64,000 nt of DNA from assembly GCA_963971425.1 (NCBI GenBank), contig OZ020516.1, positions 35,204,199 through 35,268,198 of the forward strand, given 5' to 3'. Numbering within the stretch: position 1 is the first letter of the stretch; every line of letters starts with the position of its first letter. Positions 1 through 12,295 of the stretch are shown one piece after another. A program made the position numbers and the translations under genes. Below the pieces are notes generated by a model. It searched no databases and was not told the DNA's origin. It saw only the letters and a program-made list of their open reading frames with translations. This DNA comes from Bryoerythrophyllum caledonicum. Its lineage: Eukaryota > Streptophyta > Bryopsida > Pottiales > Pottiaceae.

Positions 1-3000
1 ACTTGAAATAGACCACCAATGGAGAAACTACACAAATAATTTAGAATTAACATATATCCCAACAGACATCCAACACTCTAGACAAGGCGGACTCAACCAT
101 ACACACACTAGCCTAATTGATGGATTCTACATTAAATTATCCAACCTCGCTCAATACACATTCACACTTATACTATAATCAACCTAAACTCGGACCACTT
201 CTCCATCGAAGTCAACATATTACACAATACTCATTTCATTAGACCCGTCACCTCTACCGATTCGAATAAAATTCAAGTACTCAACCCTATACCCAAAGAA
301 AACATTCAAATCTTTAATTCAACAATTTTAGAAGAAAACTCTATAAAAATTGACAATCTTACAAATATCCTTTCCAACCATGAACACCTCACACAAATAC
401 AGTGGCAAGAAGCTTGTGCCACCCTTGATAGTTTAATCAACACAATCTCTAATATGATGGAAAAAACTTGCAAAGCGCCCCCCATACCACAACTCATGCC
501 CAGAACTACCCAACAAGGGAATATTTTCAAAACTAGGCAAACCTTGGAGACAACATCTTGCTACGTACCACACAATACGAAAAACAATCTATATTGCCAA
601 AACCAACCCTAATTGGCACACTCATTCTATCATTCACGAAGTTCAAAGCTTAAGCCATATTCAAAGTCCACAAATGCCAACATCCAATATCCCTCACAAT
701 CAATGGCTAAATGAAATTGCAATCATTACAAAAAATGCCAATAAACTAGCCCGGAAAATAACTACAAAATACACAAAAGATTGCATTAATAAAGTCATCT
801 CTAAATACCGCCAACTGTATGAAACAATCCCTAAAAAGATCAATAGAAAGGTTTTTAAAGACAATGTTAACTTACCCCTCGATTGCATATTGAATCAAAA
901 CAACAATATTGTAACGAGCCCGGATGACATTGCAACCAAAATTCGTTTCCAACAATCCATAAACAATAGACCAACTACCCTCCCGTGTCATTATCAACCA
1001 CACCATATAGCCACATGCACATGCGGAGCACGGCAATATCCGTGGCATGACTTAGATGGATTTGCTATTGACAATAGGGGAGAACCAACCATTCCACTCC
1101 ATACATACTACAATAGGGATACATATGATATATGCCTAAAAAACTTGGGAAACAACAGAGTTCCCGGTCCAGACCACATAACTAACTCAATTCTAAAAAA
1201 CATGCCTCCAAGATTCCACAACTTACTATTACTATTCTTTTCTCATTGCTACAAACAAAAAACAATATCTGCATCTTGGAAAACGAGTCTCACTATACTA
1301 CTGTATAAAAAAAATAATCCATCTATATTGCCAATACAATCTATAAATTATCACTAGTCATTGACATCTATACTTTCGGCATATGGAGAAAAACATCAAA
1401 TACTTCATGATAGCCAAGAAGGGTTTAGAGCCAAAAGAAGTACCACCCAACAACTCCAAACCCTTATTTCCGCTCTAGAGGACTCCCAATCACTCCAAAC
1501 CCAACTAGACAGAATAGATCAACTTTGACTATGGACCGGTATGGAACTTGGGGTTCAAAAATGTGCCGAAACCGGATGCCCCAACATATCCAAGATAAAC
1601 TCGACCACCTTCAAAGCCCTAATCCAAGCCACAAACATCAACTACCGCAAGCAACCAATCCTAGTTCTACATCAAAATCAACCTGATATTTATCTTGGAA
1701 TAAACCTTGTTCCATCACTAAAATAGAAAATACAAATCTACGTTACAACTTAAAAACTCATTAAACAATGGACTGAATTAACGTCATGTCCGGCCACAAT
1801 GAAATAGAAAATAAAAATGATAGACATCGTAATACGACCGAGAATTTCATATAGTTTCTATGCGGTCCCCTATTCAATGCCCACCATTAGAAAAATTGAC
1901 AAAAAATCATAGCTATACAAAAGAAAGTATGTCGACTTCCCAACTGTACACCTAATGTCATATCACAGATCCCTCAAAATCTACTTGGACTAGACGCCTT
2001 CTCTCTAAGAAGTGTTTATCTCTGTTGCATTAGAGAACAATTCCAAAACGCCCTTAACTACAACGGACTTTTTCGCCATATTCTCTCCAATTATGGGAGT
2101 GCTAAAAAACTCCAAAGACTTAAAAATTTCGATTGCATGCCGTCTCCTATTACCCGCACACTTTTCCTACTCAAACAGGAGGCCAAACATTTCTAAAAAG
2201 CACACTAGAAAATTTTCTACTCCATCCCGCGCCACTAGAACAAAACTTGGGCAAACAAAATTCATTACCTTCCTTGAATTGACCTACAACTCTCCTCTAA
2301 ACTCTTACAAAAATTGTTCTCCGCAAACATCACCAATTTAAAACAAATCACACTTTCAAACGGAATACACCTAATGGATGAAAATAGCTACAAAAAGTTA
2401 TATGGTACTCCTTCCAAGCTTTAAAAAGTACACTCAACATTGCTAAACAATTATTTTGCCATCCGGCTTGTCTTTCTACATGCCCCACCCCATGCCCCTC
2501 CCCATGCCCCACTCACACTCCACCTTATACACTAAAAGACCCGTACATCATTGATAACAATACCATCCAACCTGAAATTAGCCTCGCACCAAACCCCCTT
2601 AATCAACCACACCCACCTTTCCCTCTCCCACCACCACACATATTAAAAAATCCTTTAACAAACCCTATAAACAACATTACCAATCATAAACACAGAACGT
2701 TTGTAGACTCTAACACAAGAAGCAAAAAAGACACAATATACCTATGCCACTAGAGCCACAACAATACCACTTATAGTAAATGATTCCTACAAAGAAACCA
2801 TTTCCCTTGGCACAACCAAAATGCCTCGTTCAATAACACTAAAATTCTTAAAAAATACTACCAACAAGTCCAAAACAACTTCTATCTAGAAACTATAAAA
2901 TTACATCACCTCCAAGAACAACTTGGAGATACAAGATTATACACAAACAATAACAATAAAAATACAACAAGACAATGCCGACATATATAAAGGAGACAGT

Positions 3001-3497
3001 AGACACCTAATTACTATACCGATTGCTTGACTACAATGGTTGTGGAACCAATACCATGACGCACTATAAACCCCCATTAACCTTGAACCAACACCCCAAT
3101 CATTTGAAACCGAAATTGTTTGGCTTTACTAAAGATATAAACACCGAATATCAAAAAACGACCCCCTTAAACATTCACGCTACACACTACCAACTCCTCT
3201 ACTAGATTCCATTATCACATCTTTTATTATAACAAAATCATGTTTTTCATCCCTCGTCACATGTTCCACAAAAACCTCAAAGTTCTACTCTTCATTCAAA
3301 AAGGATAAAATATTTGGTTCACTTGGGAAAGCATTTGACTACGGGTAGAACGGAATAGGCCTTGCACATCTCCACAATGATGAAGAAATAGAGCAAGCAA
3401 TACACTAGGCGCGACTAGCGGCTAACAATGGCCCTAATTATACCACCACTATTATCATCACACCTGACATCAATTGGTACCAAAACTTTAACCCGCA
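1..3497 (+). mobile_element. Decayed non-LTR (LINE) retrotransposon, left part: endonuclease end and reverse transcriptase
   Basis: Protein-like but stop-riddled plus-strand sequence. Near 192-215 it reads NSDHFSIEVN, the S-D-H motif that closes an APE-type endonuclease domain. From about 1020 to 1460 it reads like the N-terminal part of a LINE reverse transcriptase: a PGPDHITNSILKNMP stretch (about 1165-1210), a WKTS stretch, and DSQEGFRAKRSTTQQ (about 1410-1455). The catalytic YxDD block is not visible, so the centre of the RT is deleted or mutated. About 1840-2090 keeps the downstream RT tail (FSLRS near 2000). A Cys/Pro-rich stretch lies near 2455-2540. Base composition is A/C-rich on this strand. 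The frame is broken by many stops and shifts, so it is dead. The element continues after the R1 insertion at 8471. Its 5' end lies outside the window. Confidence 0.8.
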
Positions 3498-3731
3498 TGT
3501 CGTAGTACGCGTTGGCAAGTATTCAAATCTTAACACAAAGATACCCTTAAGGTAATCGTTCCCACAGAGAATCACCAAGAACTACAACGACTAACAACAA
3601 GCCAAGATCTCTACAATGTCAAATATACAATAGATACATCAAAAGAAAGGAGAGAAGGGTTTAGATCACAAGGTTTCAGCGTTAATTAGACCAACACCTC
3701 GCTCAAGTGTCTTCCTCGAGTAGGATCACAC

Positions 3732-3809
3732 ATGGCTCAGATCCTACATGGCCCGGATCGTACATGGCCCGGATCGTACATGGCCCGGATCGTACGCGGC
3801 CTGGATCAG
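3732..3809. repeat. 16-bp tandem repeat
   Basis: Nearly five copies of ATGGCCCGGATCGTAC, the first and last diverged, in the left part of R1. Small ORFs here are repeat translations. Confidence 0.9.
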
Positions 3810-5200
3810 CAAGGACTTTATAACTATGTACACTACAGACATCCGGGATACTTGCGTATCCGGAGAGCGTTTTATTACCATGAACAACTGTTCATGGACT
3901 CAAAGAGATTTTAGTGAACGACAATTCTTCCTCACAGTTTCTCAAATCACTCCTACTCACTAACTTGGGATGATTGTGGTGTCACTAGGTTTCCTCCGTA
4001 AGGGGGAATAAGGCTTGGGCCTTAAGGACTAGCACTACTCTTGTGGCAAGTACGTGGTTTACCTACCATCCGAGCTGTTAGACCTTCCTTTACCTTAGAA
4101 TCAGCTAAAGGAGTATTATCTAGTGGGCTCGCATAGCCATTAGCTCAAGAGATACCCGATTCTACTCCTTTTCTTCAGAGAACAAAGTCCTCCTCCTATT
4201 ACTCCGATGGTCACCTTGCAAAGGGGTTAGTTGGATCTCCTTCCTTCTCTCAAGATAATCCGAGCTATTAGAGTAATTCTTGGTTAACGTCGCATAGCAT
4301 TGCATATGGGGGTCAAACCAGGTCCTACTCCGTCCTTAGCACGAATGCTAAAGTAATGTCATACTCCTATGGATCAACCTATCCGACCAAAGGTTGATGC
4401 ATCCGGGGTCTAGAGTACATCCTCACAATCGATGACATCCTGCCGTCGATAGGTCACACAAGACATATCAAGACTCCTTCCTCACCCGTCACTCCCCCCT
4501 CGCCCTCCCCTAACCACTTATAATCTCACATGTTATTCCCATCCATCCGGACTAATTCTACTTGATGGAAGAAGGAAACAATTACAAATGTCAGAGTTAG
4601 AGTCACGCCCGACTAACAATCTAACCATCTCACCTGTTATTTCCATCCACCCGGACTAATTTTACATGATGGAACAAGGAAACAATGACTTCGACGGCTA
4701 GTACGGACTTGAGGAGTGGACTACTTTAAATGGTACTCATAGTCATATAAAATCCGAGCTCTCCAACCATCGAAGGTTTTCTGAGAGCGTAGGTTTAGAA
4801 TTAAACTGAAAGCAAATAGACACATCAAGCAGTGAAGAGAGGTGCCACAAGACTCCTCTCTTATACTGCCAAGAACTGACACAAACGTTCAAACTCAAAC
4901 GATACCTTCTAACTAAAAACGGTGGCATTAACTACTCTTGGCGGCGGTGGCTGCCACTCCACACAACGTGCACCGTCAGAAGGTCACTTATTACACAAAA
5001 CCCAAGGCCAAACCAAGTCAAAACCAAAGTCAACCGGGGGCCAAATCCCGGAGTGAACAGTGACCTACGAACCAAGATCCTGGCCTACTTCCGGGCCAAC
5101 TCCTCGAGTCTCTTCCGCTCCTCTCTCCTCTTGGGCTTCTTGGAACTCCGGCTTGAAGTCGAGGTAGACACGGCTGCTGCAAGTGCCACCAATGGCGCAA
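3810..5200. other. R1 non-coding part
   Basis: No credible gene. It contains two copies of a unit about 107 bp apart (near 4527 and 4633), each with a CCATCC-CCGGACTAATT core followed by TGATGGAA. In minus-strand terms this is downstream of the decayed R1 gene. Confidence 0.6.
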
Positions 5201-5302
5201 ACACATCGGTGGAAGGCGTGGGTTAGGCAGTAGTTGCCCTCAACAAAGTTTCCCTTGAAGGCAAGGAGGAATCCGGGCCATCTAGAGTGAGTGGCACGGT
5301 AG

Positions 5303-7105
5303 TCATGCCCGGATGAAGCCCGGATCGTGTTGGGAGGACCGATACCTGACTCGGGGTGCCCATGATGACATCCTGGCCGGATATCTGTCCTGGAGTATAC
5401 AAGTAAGAGGAACTCTCACTTGCAGTCTTCCCAAGGTGAAGCCCGCTCTGCAAAGGGGCCACAATCGGTGTAGTACGAGAGGGGTCACTAAATGGCAGCT
5501 GGCGAGGATGCACGGGGAGTGGAGGCTCCATCGCAACACCCGGACGTTCCTTCCAACCGCTCTACATCGGTGTTCCTTCCAACCGCTCTGCATCTGCGTA
5601 GTGACCTCCGAAGGGAATGGTCCTGCCGGGACCCTCGAACTCGGGAGTTGAAGGGATAAATCCGGGCTGTCAAGATCCACCACTTCCTTCTCCTTCCATG
5701 GGCCATGATCACCTAGGCCACGCTCCTCCGGATTGGTCTCCGAACCCGAGTCTCCATCCTTGTCGGAGCTGTCAGAGTTTTCCACAAACTTGGGTAGGAT
5801 GTGAGTGAGATTGCTCACCAACAATCTCATATTGGCATAAGTTGCCTCAACCTTCACGGTTTGCTCCATCACGAAGGCAATCATTCTCTTGCTGGAAATG
5901 TGGTCATCCCTCTCCAATCGAGCATCAAACATCTTGGCCTTCAGTACCACATCTGTAGGAAAACGCAATGCTTCGTCTACCTGCTGGAACGCTGTCGCCG
6001 AGGCATTGGCTTGGAGAAAAGCCGCCTTGTAACTTCTCTCTGCCTCCAACGCCCGACTCTTCACCTTTATCATATCGAGTGTGAGTCGATTGACCTTCTG
6101 CTCTATGATGCAGAGATCACCAACTCCTCCGACCTTCTCCTTGATCGCAGCGATCAACCCTTCACGCGGAGGGTTACCCACCAAGCTGCTTGCTTGTCCC
6201 AAAGTCATGTCCGCATCTTCCACATATATGCAAATGGCTTCTATTAGCGCAGAGGCCGGATAAGACTTGCCTCCGAGTTGCGCCGGTCCGGTAGCTGCGA
6301 CGCAGATGGCTGCGCGGGTGCAGGTGGAGGGGGCTCCTCCCTGTCTCTGTCTCTGGCACTTGGGAGGTGGTACAACCTTCTCTCATGACTGTGATGAGCT
6401 GCTCCCTCCTTCAGACCCCGCTTCGGGTTCTGATTCTGTCCCTTCGAACTTCTTCATCATCAGTTGCGTTCCATACGCCATATCCTCCTCAGGAGTAGTC
6501 TCCTTGAAATGATGATATAGGTGGATCAAAAACGGGCAGAGGGGTGCACGCTAGACATTGTGAATACTCCCGATCAACCTAATCACCACATCCTTTACAA
6601 TGATGGTCCAATTCACCACCCTCTCGCCAAGGTAGGAGCCATATACGGTGTTAGCGAGAGTAACCGTCACTCAGGTAGGTTTCTCGGGGTGTAAGATTGG
6701 TACGAGGAATGCGAAGACCCGTCTGGCACGGGGGTCCGCGCAATCTTGTACCGCATAACCATTCTTGGCGTCCTTGTTACCAAACCTCCCCTTGGTATAC
6801 TCTTCCTTCTTCGTACTTGTCCATCCCGCCCCTTGTCGTGGAAAGCCATACACCTCTTGCCACCTCCCCATGGTCCACCTATCCGGACAAGCCCGAATGT
6901 TATCTCCGTCCGTTTTGGGCAAGGGATCTTGCCGCATCTCCTACACGATGGATTCCACCCAAAAATTCCAACAGAAATCCATAAGAGAAAGACATCCCAT
7001 GCGAAGAAGATCCTATTTGAGCTCGGTGAGCTCTAGAATATCTTTGGGAATGACCGGGATAATGTCCTTCTTCACCGATGGCAGTAGATTGGAAGCCATT
7101 TGATT
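5303..7105 (-). pseudogene. R1 gene remnant, coiled-coil-like protein of unknown function
   Basis: One minus-strand frame runs from about 6937 down to 5700, interrupted only by a few stops, for example TGA at 6671-6673. Its upstream half has a charged/aromatic region with VFAFLVPILHPEKPT (about 6675-6720). Its downstream half (6223-5800) is a long helical, heptad-rich stretch including DDHISSKRMIAFVMEQTVK and then an acidic Ser/Asp tract. The same order of segments occurs in R2 at 27610-29527: FLNPIFHPEKP, then a helical region with ILFNEQLEKEDKLNRSQIIR. The two are therefore diverged members of one family. I do not recognise the family; it is not RT, integrase, protease or a standard transposase. 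A gag-like or accessory protein of a retroelement is a guess. Confidence 0.5.
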
Positions 7106-7189
7106 TGGGTGGTGTGAAAACAAGGTTGGGACTTGTTCTTCTTGACTTGCTAATGATGCCCTTTGTCAAGCTGGCTCGGGTATGAGTTG

Positions 7190-7490
7190 TGGGCCTCTTG
7201 CACAGGCTGGCCCGGATGAGCTGAGGTGCTCTCGCATAAGCTGGCCCGAATGAGCTGAGGTTGTTCTCGCACAGGCTGGCCCGGATGAACTGAGGTGCTC
7301 TCGCATAGGCTGGCCCGGATGTATTGGGGTGCTCTCGCACAGGCTGGCCCAGATGAGCTGAGGTGCTCTTGCACAGGCTAGCCCGGATGAGCTGAGGTGC
7401 TCTCGCACAAGCTGACCCAGATGTGTTGGGGTGCTCTCGCACAGGCTGGCCCGGATGAGCTGGGGTGCTCTCGCACAGGCTGGCCCTTCG
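7190..7490. repeat. 34-bp minisatellite in R1
   Basis: Eight to nine imperfect tandem copies of a 34-bp unit (core GGCTGGCCCGGATGAGCTG, then AGGTGCTCTCGCA). Because 34 is not a multiple of 3, three copies make a 34-residue protein period, and the minus strand stays open in all three frames. Confidence 0.9.
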
Positions 7491-7639
7491 TGGAGGCTGG
7501 TTCTTCTCCAACCTGTTGGAGGCTCCTAGAATTACGTACCTTGGTTGTGTGGTGGACACAAGCTGGTGGTGTCCCTCGTACAAGTTGTGCTCATCAAGGC
7601 AGGCTGGGGCGGCTCCTCAAGGCAGGCTGCTCCTCGTCG

Positions 7640-8000
7640 AGCTGGTTAGACTGTTGATGCCCCTTGTGGTGCTTCGGTCGAATAAGGCTGTTGATGCTCA
7701 TCGTGTAGGCCGGCCCGGACGAGATGAGTGGCCCCTTGTGGTGCTTCGGTCGAGTAAGGTTGTTGATGCTCCTCGTGCAGGCTGGCCCGGACGAGCTGGG
7801 TGGCCCCTCATGGTGCTTCGTTCAAGTAAGGCTGTTGATGCTCCCCGTGGTGCTACCTGCGATGTTCCTCGTCGTACTCTATGCAATGCTCCTCGTCGAG
7901 CAAGGCTGTTGATACTCCTCGTACAGGCTTCGTTTGAGTAAGGCTGTTGATGCTTCCCGTGCAGGCTTCGTTCGAGTAAGGCTGTTGATGCTCTTCCTCG
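7640..8000. repeat. Imperfect tandem repeats in R1 (long and short units)
   Basis: Units of roughly 70-85 bp containing GGTGCTTCGGTCGA, AAGGCTGTTGATGCT and GGCTGGCCCGGACGAG, followed by shorter units of about 42 bp built from AAGGCTGTTGATGCT and CAGGCTTCGTTCGAGT. The GGCCCGGA core resembles that of the adjacent 34-bp array. Confidence 0.75.
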
Positions 8001-8081
8001 TCGAGGCCTTCTTTATGCCCTGTTGGCACGCATATTGGAGACCTTCCCGGCTCCTTCCAGTCCCGCTTCTTCCCACCTTCC

Positions 8082-8161
8082 GGGCCAGATTCGGGTTGCG
8101 TCCATTTTTCGAGCCAGATTCGGGTTGCATCCCTTTTCGAGGCCAGATTCGGGTTGCGTCC
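8082..8161. repeat. 30-bp tandem repeat in R1
   Basis: Almost three copies of a unit with core GCCAGATTCGGGTTGC and TTTTCGAG spacers. Confidence 0.85.
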
Positions 8162-8325
8162 TTGGTCTTGATTTTCTTACGTTGGCCGGCCCGGATGATG
8201 GCATTCCCTGCATTGAGCTGTCGAGCTCTTTGTCTTGGTCTCTTCATGGTTCGGAGCCCGGGGAGTCGTTTCTAGGCTAGAGTCTAAGCTAGGGCCCGAG
8301 GTCCCTTCTTATCATTTTTAAGGCT

Positions 8326-8340
8326 TTTATAAAAGCCCTG
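8326..8340 (-). promoter_or_regulatory. TATA box of R1
   Basis: On the minus strand the sequence reads GCTTTTATAAAAGCC, a palindromic TATA box about 135 bp inside the right end of R1 and upstream of all its minus-strand coding-like sequence. Position and orientation suit an element promoter; no transcription start can be proven by reading. Confidence 0.5.
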
Positions 8341-8470
8341 TATTCCTCCTACCTTAATGTTACCTATAGATTAATCCAGGGTGGGGATAACCTTCTAGCC
8401 TAGCTATCTTGCTTACTTTTAATACCTATAACTACCTAACTAAAAAAAATAAAAAATTCGTGGTACGACA

Positions 8471-10370
8471 CCGCAGTTGGGCCCATTTCCAAACTTCCAT
8501 ATCATGGCACTATTTGAAGCAGACTCAATGACGTACATGGAACCTACTATACCACCGAAATACAAAAGCCCCGACTTCAGCCATCAATCCTACGTGTCCT
8601 ATGTGTACATCATCAATACCGAGAGATTGGCACATTAGAACATCTTGCTTAAATTACACTATTTGCAAAAATCTCAACATCAATTATGTATACACCGCAA
8701 TTGCACCACCCATAATTACACTAAGCCATATAAATCGCAATAAGAAATAGTCTAAGACCCCCTAAATAAACAACTTTACACCATTAACCCCTCCAACCCC
8801 ATTACTTCCTAATTACCAAAATCACAACCTCCTCAAGTTTGATTCCAACTATAGTTACTATACCGACAGCTCCTTCAAAGAACCAACCAAAGTAAGCCCA
8901 AGACATTGACACCGGAAAAAAGCCGGCTATGGAATATACAACCCCACCAAAAGACTACACGGACTCTAAAACATCCTTAGAGCCAAAACAATGGCTATCC
9001 ATAAAACCCTCTAGATAATTACCATGCAATACTCCAACGAAGCAGCACACATTTTCACCAATTGCATTAATGTATTATACCTCCTAAACACACACATAAA
9101 ACATTCCACCCAACACAATAGCCATCCGGACAAAACTATCTTAACACACATGGTCCAAAAGCTCCACAATTGCACACAAATCACCACGCTCCACAAAGTC
9201 TGAGCTCACGCTAACATCGCCGGCAATGAACAAGCCGACAAATTAGCAAATGAAGGTCAAGAAAAAGCCTATCGAGATGCCAAACACCCCTACAAATAGG
9301 CCCATGCTACCCCATACTACTTCCATAGATATAAATGGCCATCTTTGAACAAAACACTCAACAAAGGCCCCATAAGATTTTTAGATAAATACCTTAGGAA
9401 ACATGACCTCAAAAATAATTTGGAAATACTTACGAAAAAATTCCCTAATATTGAGAAATGGACCAGTAATACAAACATTGACTACAAACTCTCCACCAAC
9501 TTTTGGAAAAATCCCATAATCACGGACTCACAATAAACGTGCCTTATCAAATTCCGCATTGGACATTATATGGGAAACGCCTCTAAACAACTCTTCTTAG
9601 GCATAGAGAGATTCCCCTCTATAACATGTTGAATATGCAACTCTACGGACCCAAACACACATTTTACTCAAATGCCATAACCCTCATATACACGCCTCAA
9701 TTGTCAAACACCACAACAAAACGGTGTGGGCAATCTGCAAATTAATTGTGTCATCAAACAAATCTCATTGCTTCATCATCATCAATGTTGGTACCTTTAA
9801 CGGCAATCCACAAGAAAAACTGTTCTTCCATCGTTATTACCATGCACATGCGATACTCAAAGATGTCATTGCAACGCAGGGTTTAAACCCGACCTATTAT
9901 GTGTTAAAGGGCTACCATATGATGGCCCCTCACCGACCTACATGGACCTAAATCTCACTATTCACTTTGTGGAATTCAAATATTGTACTGATAGATTCTC
10001 ACCAAAAGCCATTGCAAACAAAATAAATAAATATCAACCACTAGTCAATGATATTTAAGCACCGGATGGAAAGTAGACCTCGTCATTGTCATCATTGCGG
10101 GTGCTAGAGCCAACACCTTTGTCCCTTCAATGACTACCTTTGAAGAAACATTCAAAATCCCCATTACCTCAATCAAAATCACCTTTACAAATATTAACAT
10201 TGTTGCAACTCAACACACTATATCCATTCTCCTACACAAAAGGAAGCTCAAAAACAACCAACATGTCCCGGACACGCTAGATCCCCCTTAAAAACCTACT
10301 ACAACTCCATTGCATTAGTCCCGTAGACGTCATCCGTTCGCTGTTCTTGGTTACTTGTTAAGTGGTACAT
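8471..10370 (+). mobile_element. Decayed LINE, right part: RNase H and C-terminal region
   Basis: Continuation of the element at 1-3497. The frame resumes directly after the R1 insertion (GPFPNFHIMALFEAD). Around 9203-9270 it reads NIAGNEQADKLANEGQEK after an A-H-A, the C-terminal signature of a LINE RNase H domain. A downstream region near 10055-10120 (VDLVIVIIAGARANTF) seems to be the conserved C-terminus of this LINE type. Many stops interrupt it. The 3' end is close to 10350-10370; no poly(A) tail is visible. All ORFs over 60 codons here are fragments of this dead frame or shadows. Confidence 0.75.
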
Positions 10371-10378
10371 AGTGTCTA

Positions 10379-10690
10379 CCCTTGAGAGGGGGAAGTAGTA
10401 ATGAGGAGTATGTAATGTAGTGGAAAATTTGCAGATTGCATTGCTAAGCTCTGTTGAAGAGATTCATTCATCCTCTTGACAATCATAACTCGGTTTGGCA
10501 TACTCTTGTTTTGGCCCCCTCTGACCATTATTGCGATAGAATCGTTTGCTATGGGCGTGTTGTACCTTTGTTGATCTTTCAATTGCAAAGCCAACAAACG
10601 GAATCGTAGGTCCTTTGTTGATTGCTCCGTCAATTGTTGACAAATACTTTTGTAATGTTGTGCGTAAGGGTTGCTCTCCTAAAATATGTT
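10379..10690 (-). pseudogene. Helitron Rep/helicase N-domain fragment
   Basis: On the minus strand the translation begins NPYAQHYKSICQQL near 10665, continues through LKDQQRYNTPIANDSIAIM, NRVMIVKR and ends LHYILL near 10405. This order (NPY..Y, RYN-P, R-I-V, LHY-LL) is that of the Helitron helicase-like N-terminal domain just before its LFP-G-GW block. Nothing else of the Rep/helicase ORF is readable on either side, so this is a broken remnant. The segment 10371-10400 next to it instead resembles an internal part of the SINE at 45711-46061. Confidence 0.65.
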
Positions 10691-10699
10691 CCTAGAGTA

Positions 10700-11806
10700 C
10701 CTCCATTGTCTTTACTCCCAAAAAGTTCCCCTTTGACTATTTAAAGTAGCGTGGTTATCTACAATATACAATTGCGTAACTTACAATTTTTATCTTTTCA
10801 TGGAAAAAGATTGCTCATTCTACTATACAACGCGGCTTTACTCTTAAAAGCCTATGAGCTTATGAGGCTTAGAAGAACTTACAAGTATTATAGATCTTGT
10901 AGAACATCATCTATACAAGGGAGACATCTAATTGCGATTCCACTTTGCAGAAATCACTATAGTTTGCCCATGAGACTCCAATGCACATTTCCAACGCATA
11001 TGTTGAAAGCGCACACATCCACGCAAGTTATCTTGGTTCCTCGATCATGCAGCAATGAATTGGTAGATTCACTATTTGTTGATTACTTCTAAAATGACCA
11101 CACATGGACCTCTCGTATTTAAAGAATTAAAGCGAGAAGGTGTAATTTCTGCCTCCGGCTAAACATTGATCAACTTTTACTCTAAAAATGATAAATATGC
11201 TAAAGCGTGGTTATACACTAGGATGGATTCTTGAAAGCTCTTTGCTTCTCGTATGTCTTCTTGCAGCAAGTGTCACAATGGCCCAAGAGGCGCCGTCTCT
11301 AGTGGAAACTCCACTTTTCCAAGAATACAAGACATAGTGAAGAGTGGATTGGTTTGTGTTGAACCTCTTTCAGTGATGCGCTCTTCCAGCCAATGCAATG
11401 CGCGACATGTGTTATAATTGATGTTCATTTGCTGAAATACATGTCAATGCTGCTAGCTATCCAATTATTCAAACAACGTGCCAACAACAAATCTTGGACT
11501 TGACAATTACTCTCTTGGACAACAGCCCGTTGCATGGAATTAGCACAGTTTTCATACTAGGTGGACGTCTGGTTTGCCCGTCCGTCCGATTCGCCTGTCC
11601 AGTAGGAATCCTGCCCGTCCGATGTAGTCAACACATAGTTGACTCTTTGGTAAGGTAAAATAAATGGCGACGTGGCCGCCTCGTTGCCATGCAAGATGCT
11701 AGGCGGGGACAAAATTGGTAGAGGCAGGGGCATGTGTCACGGCTCGGACGGATGACAAGTCGTGGACGAAGACAAGGTGCGGACTTCATTTTAGTTGAGC
11801 ACAGAC
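10700..11806. other. Intergenic, no gene recognised
   Basis: The short ORFs have no recognisable motifs. The region may hold decayed upstream Helitron sequence on the minus strand, but I cannot follow a frame. The part from 11560 to 11760 is GC-richer, with repeated CCGTCCG. Confidence 0.4.
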
Positions 11807-12295
11807 ACACACTATAAGAAACCCGTGTTTTTTGTGACAGGGCAACTAACGTGCAATTATGTTTTGTGCAGCATCTGGCACGTCAACGTTGACATCCAAA
11901 AAAATCCGTTATAATTGACATGCGAAAAACATGCCAAAATCTCAAAAAACAAGCCCACGTTTTTTAAAACGTCACAAAAACTTGGGGGTTGAAGGTGTTA
12001 AAAATCTGCCATGTGGCTGCCACGTCGCGTCCACATCATCGCCACATGGACGGGCAGTGCCACATCCCCAAATTTTTCATCCGGGCCCTTGGTAATGTGG
12101 CCCATGATGTGGCGCATGACGTGGCATACGATTGTGACTAGGCTTGCATACGTGGACCCGCCATTTTCTGACGTGGCACCTTTAAAATATGACGTGTCAC
12201 TTTTTAAAATATGACGTGGCATGTCCAATCAGCATAGTTTAATGCATAATTAATTGTGGACAGTGTAAATTGGGACGTCATTTCTAACACGGTAT

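Larger units (their letters stand above)
3498..8470 (-). mobile_element. R1: 4973-bp TG...CA element with 5-bp target duplication inside the LINE
   Basis: The insertion begins TGTCGTAGTACG and ends CGTGGTACGACA (imperfect inverted ends, 10 of 12). It is flanked by CCGCA on both sides (3493-3497 and 8471-8475). Removing it plus one CCGCA restores an open LINE reading frame through the junction (…NFNPQLGPFPNF…), which confirms both boundaries. TG...CA ends with a 5-bp duplication are the signature of LTR-retrotransposon integration, yet I see no pair of LTRs, no gag-pol and no integrase. Its one gene-like tract is on the minus strand, with a TATA box about 135 bp inside the right end. It could be one very long solo LTR carrying its own gene, or a large non-autonomous derivative. 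It is GC-richer than its surroundings. Confidence 0.75.

Noticed and set aside
5313..6512. Plus-strand ORFs of 60-148 codons across R1
   Set aside because: They lie opposite the minus-strand coding-like tract, and their composition follows from it.
6900..7941. Long ORFs in the R1 minisatellites
   Set aside because: Translations of tandem repeats that stay open in any frame.
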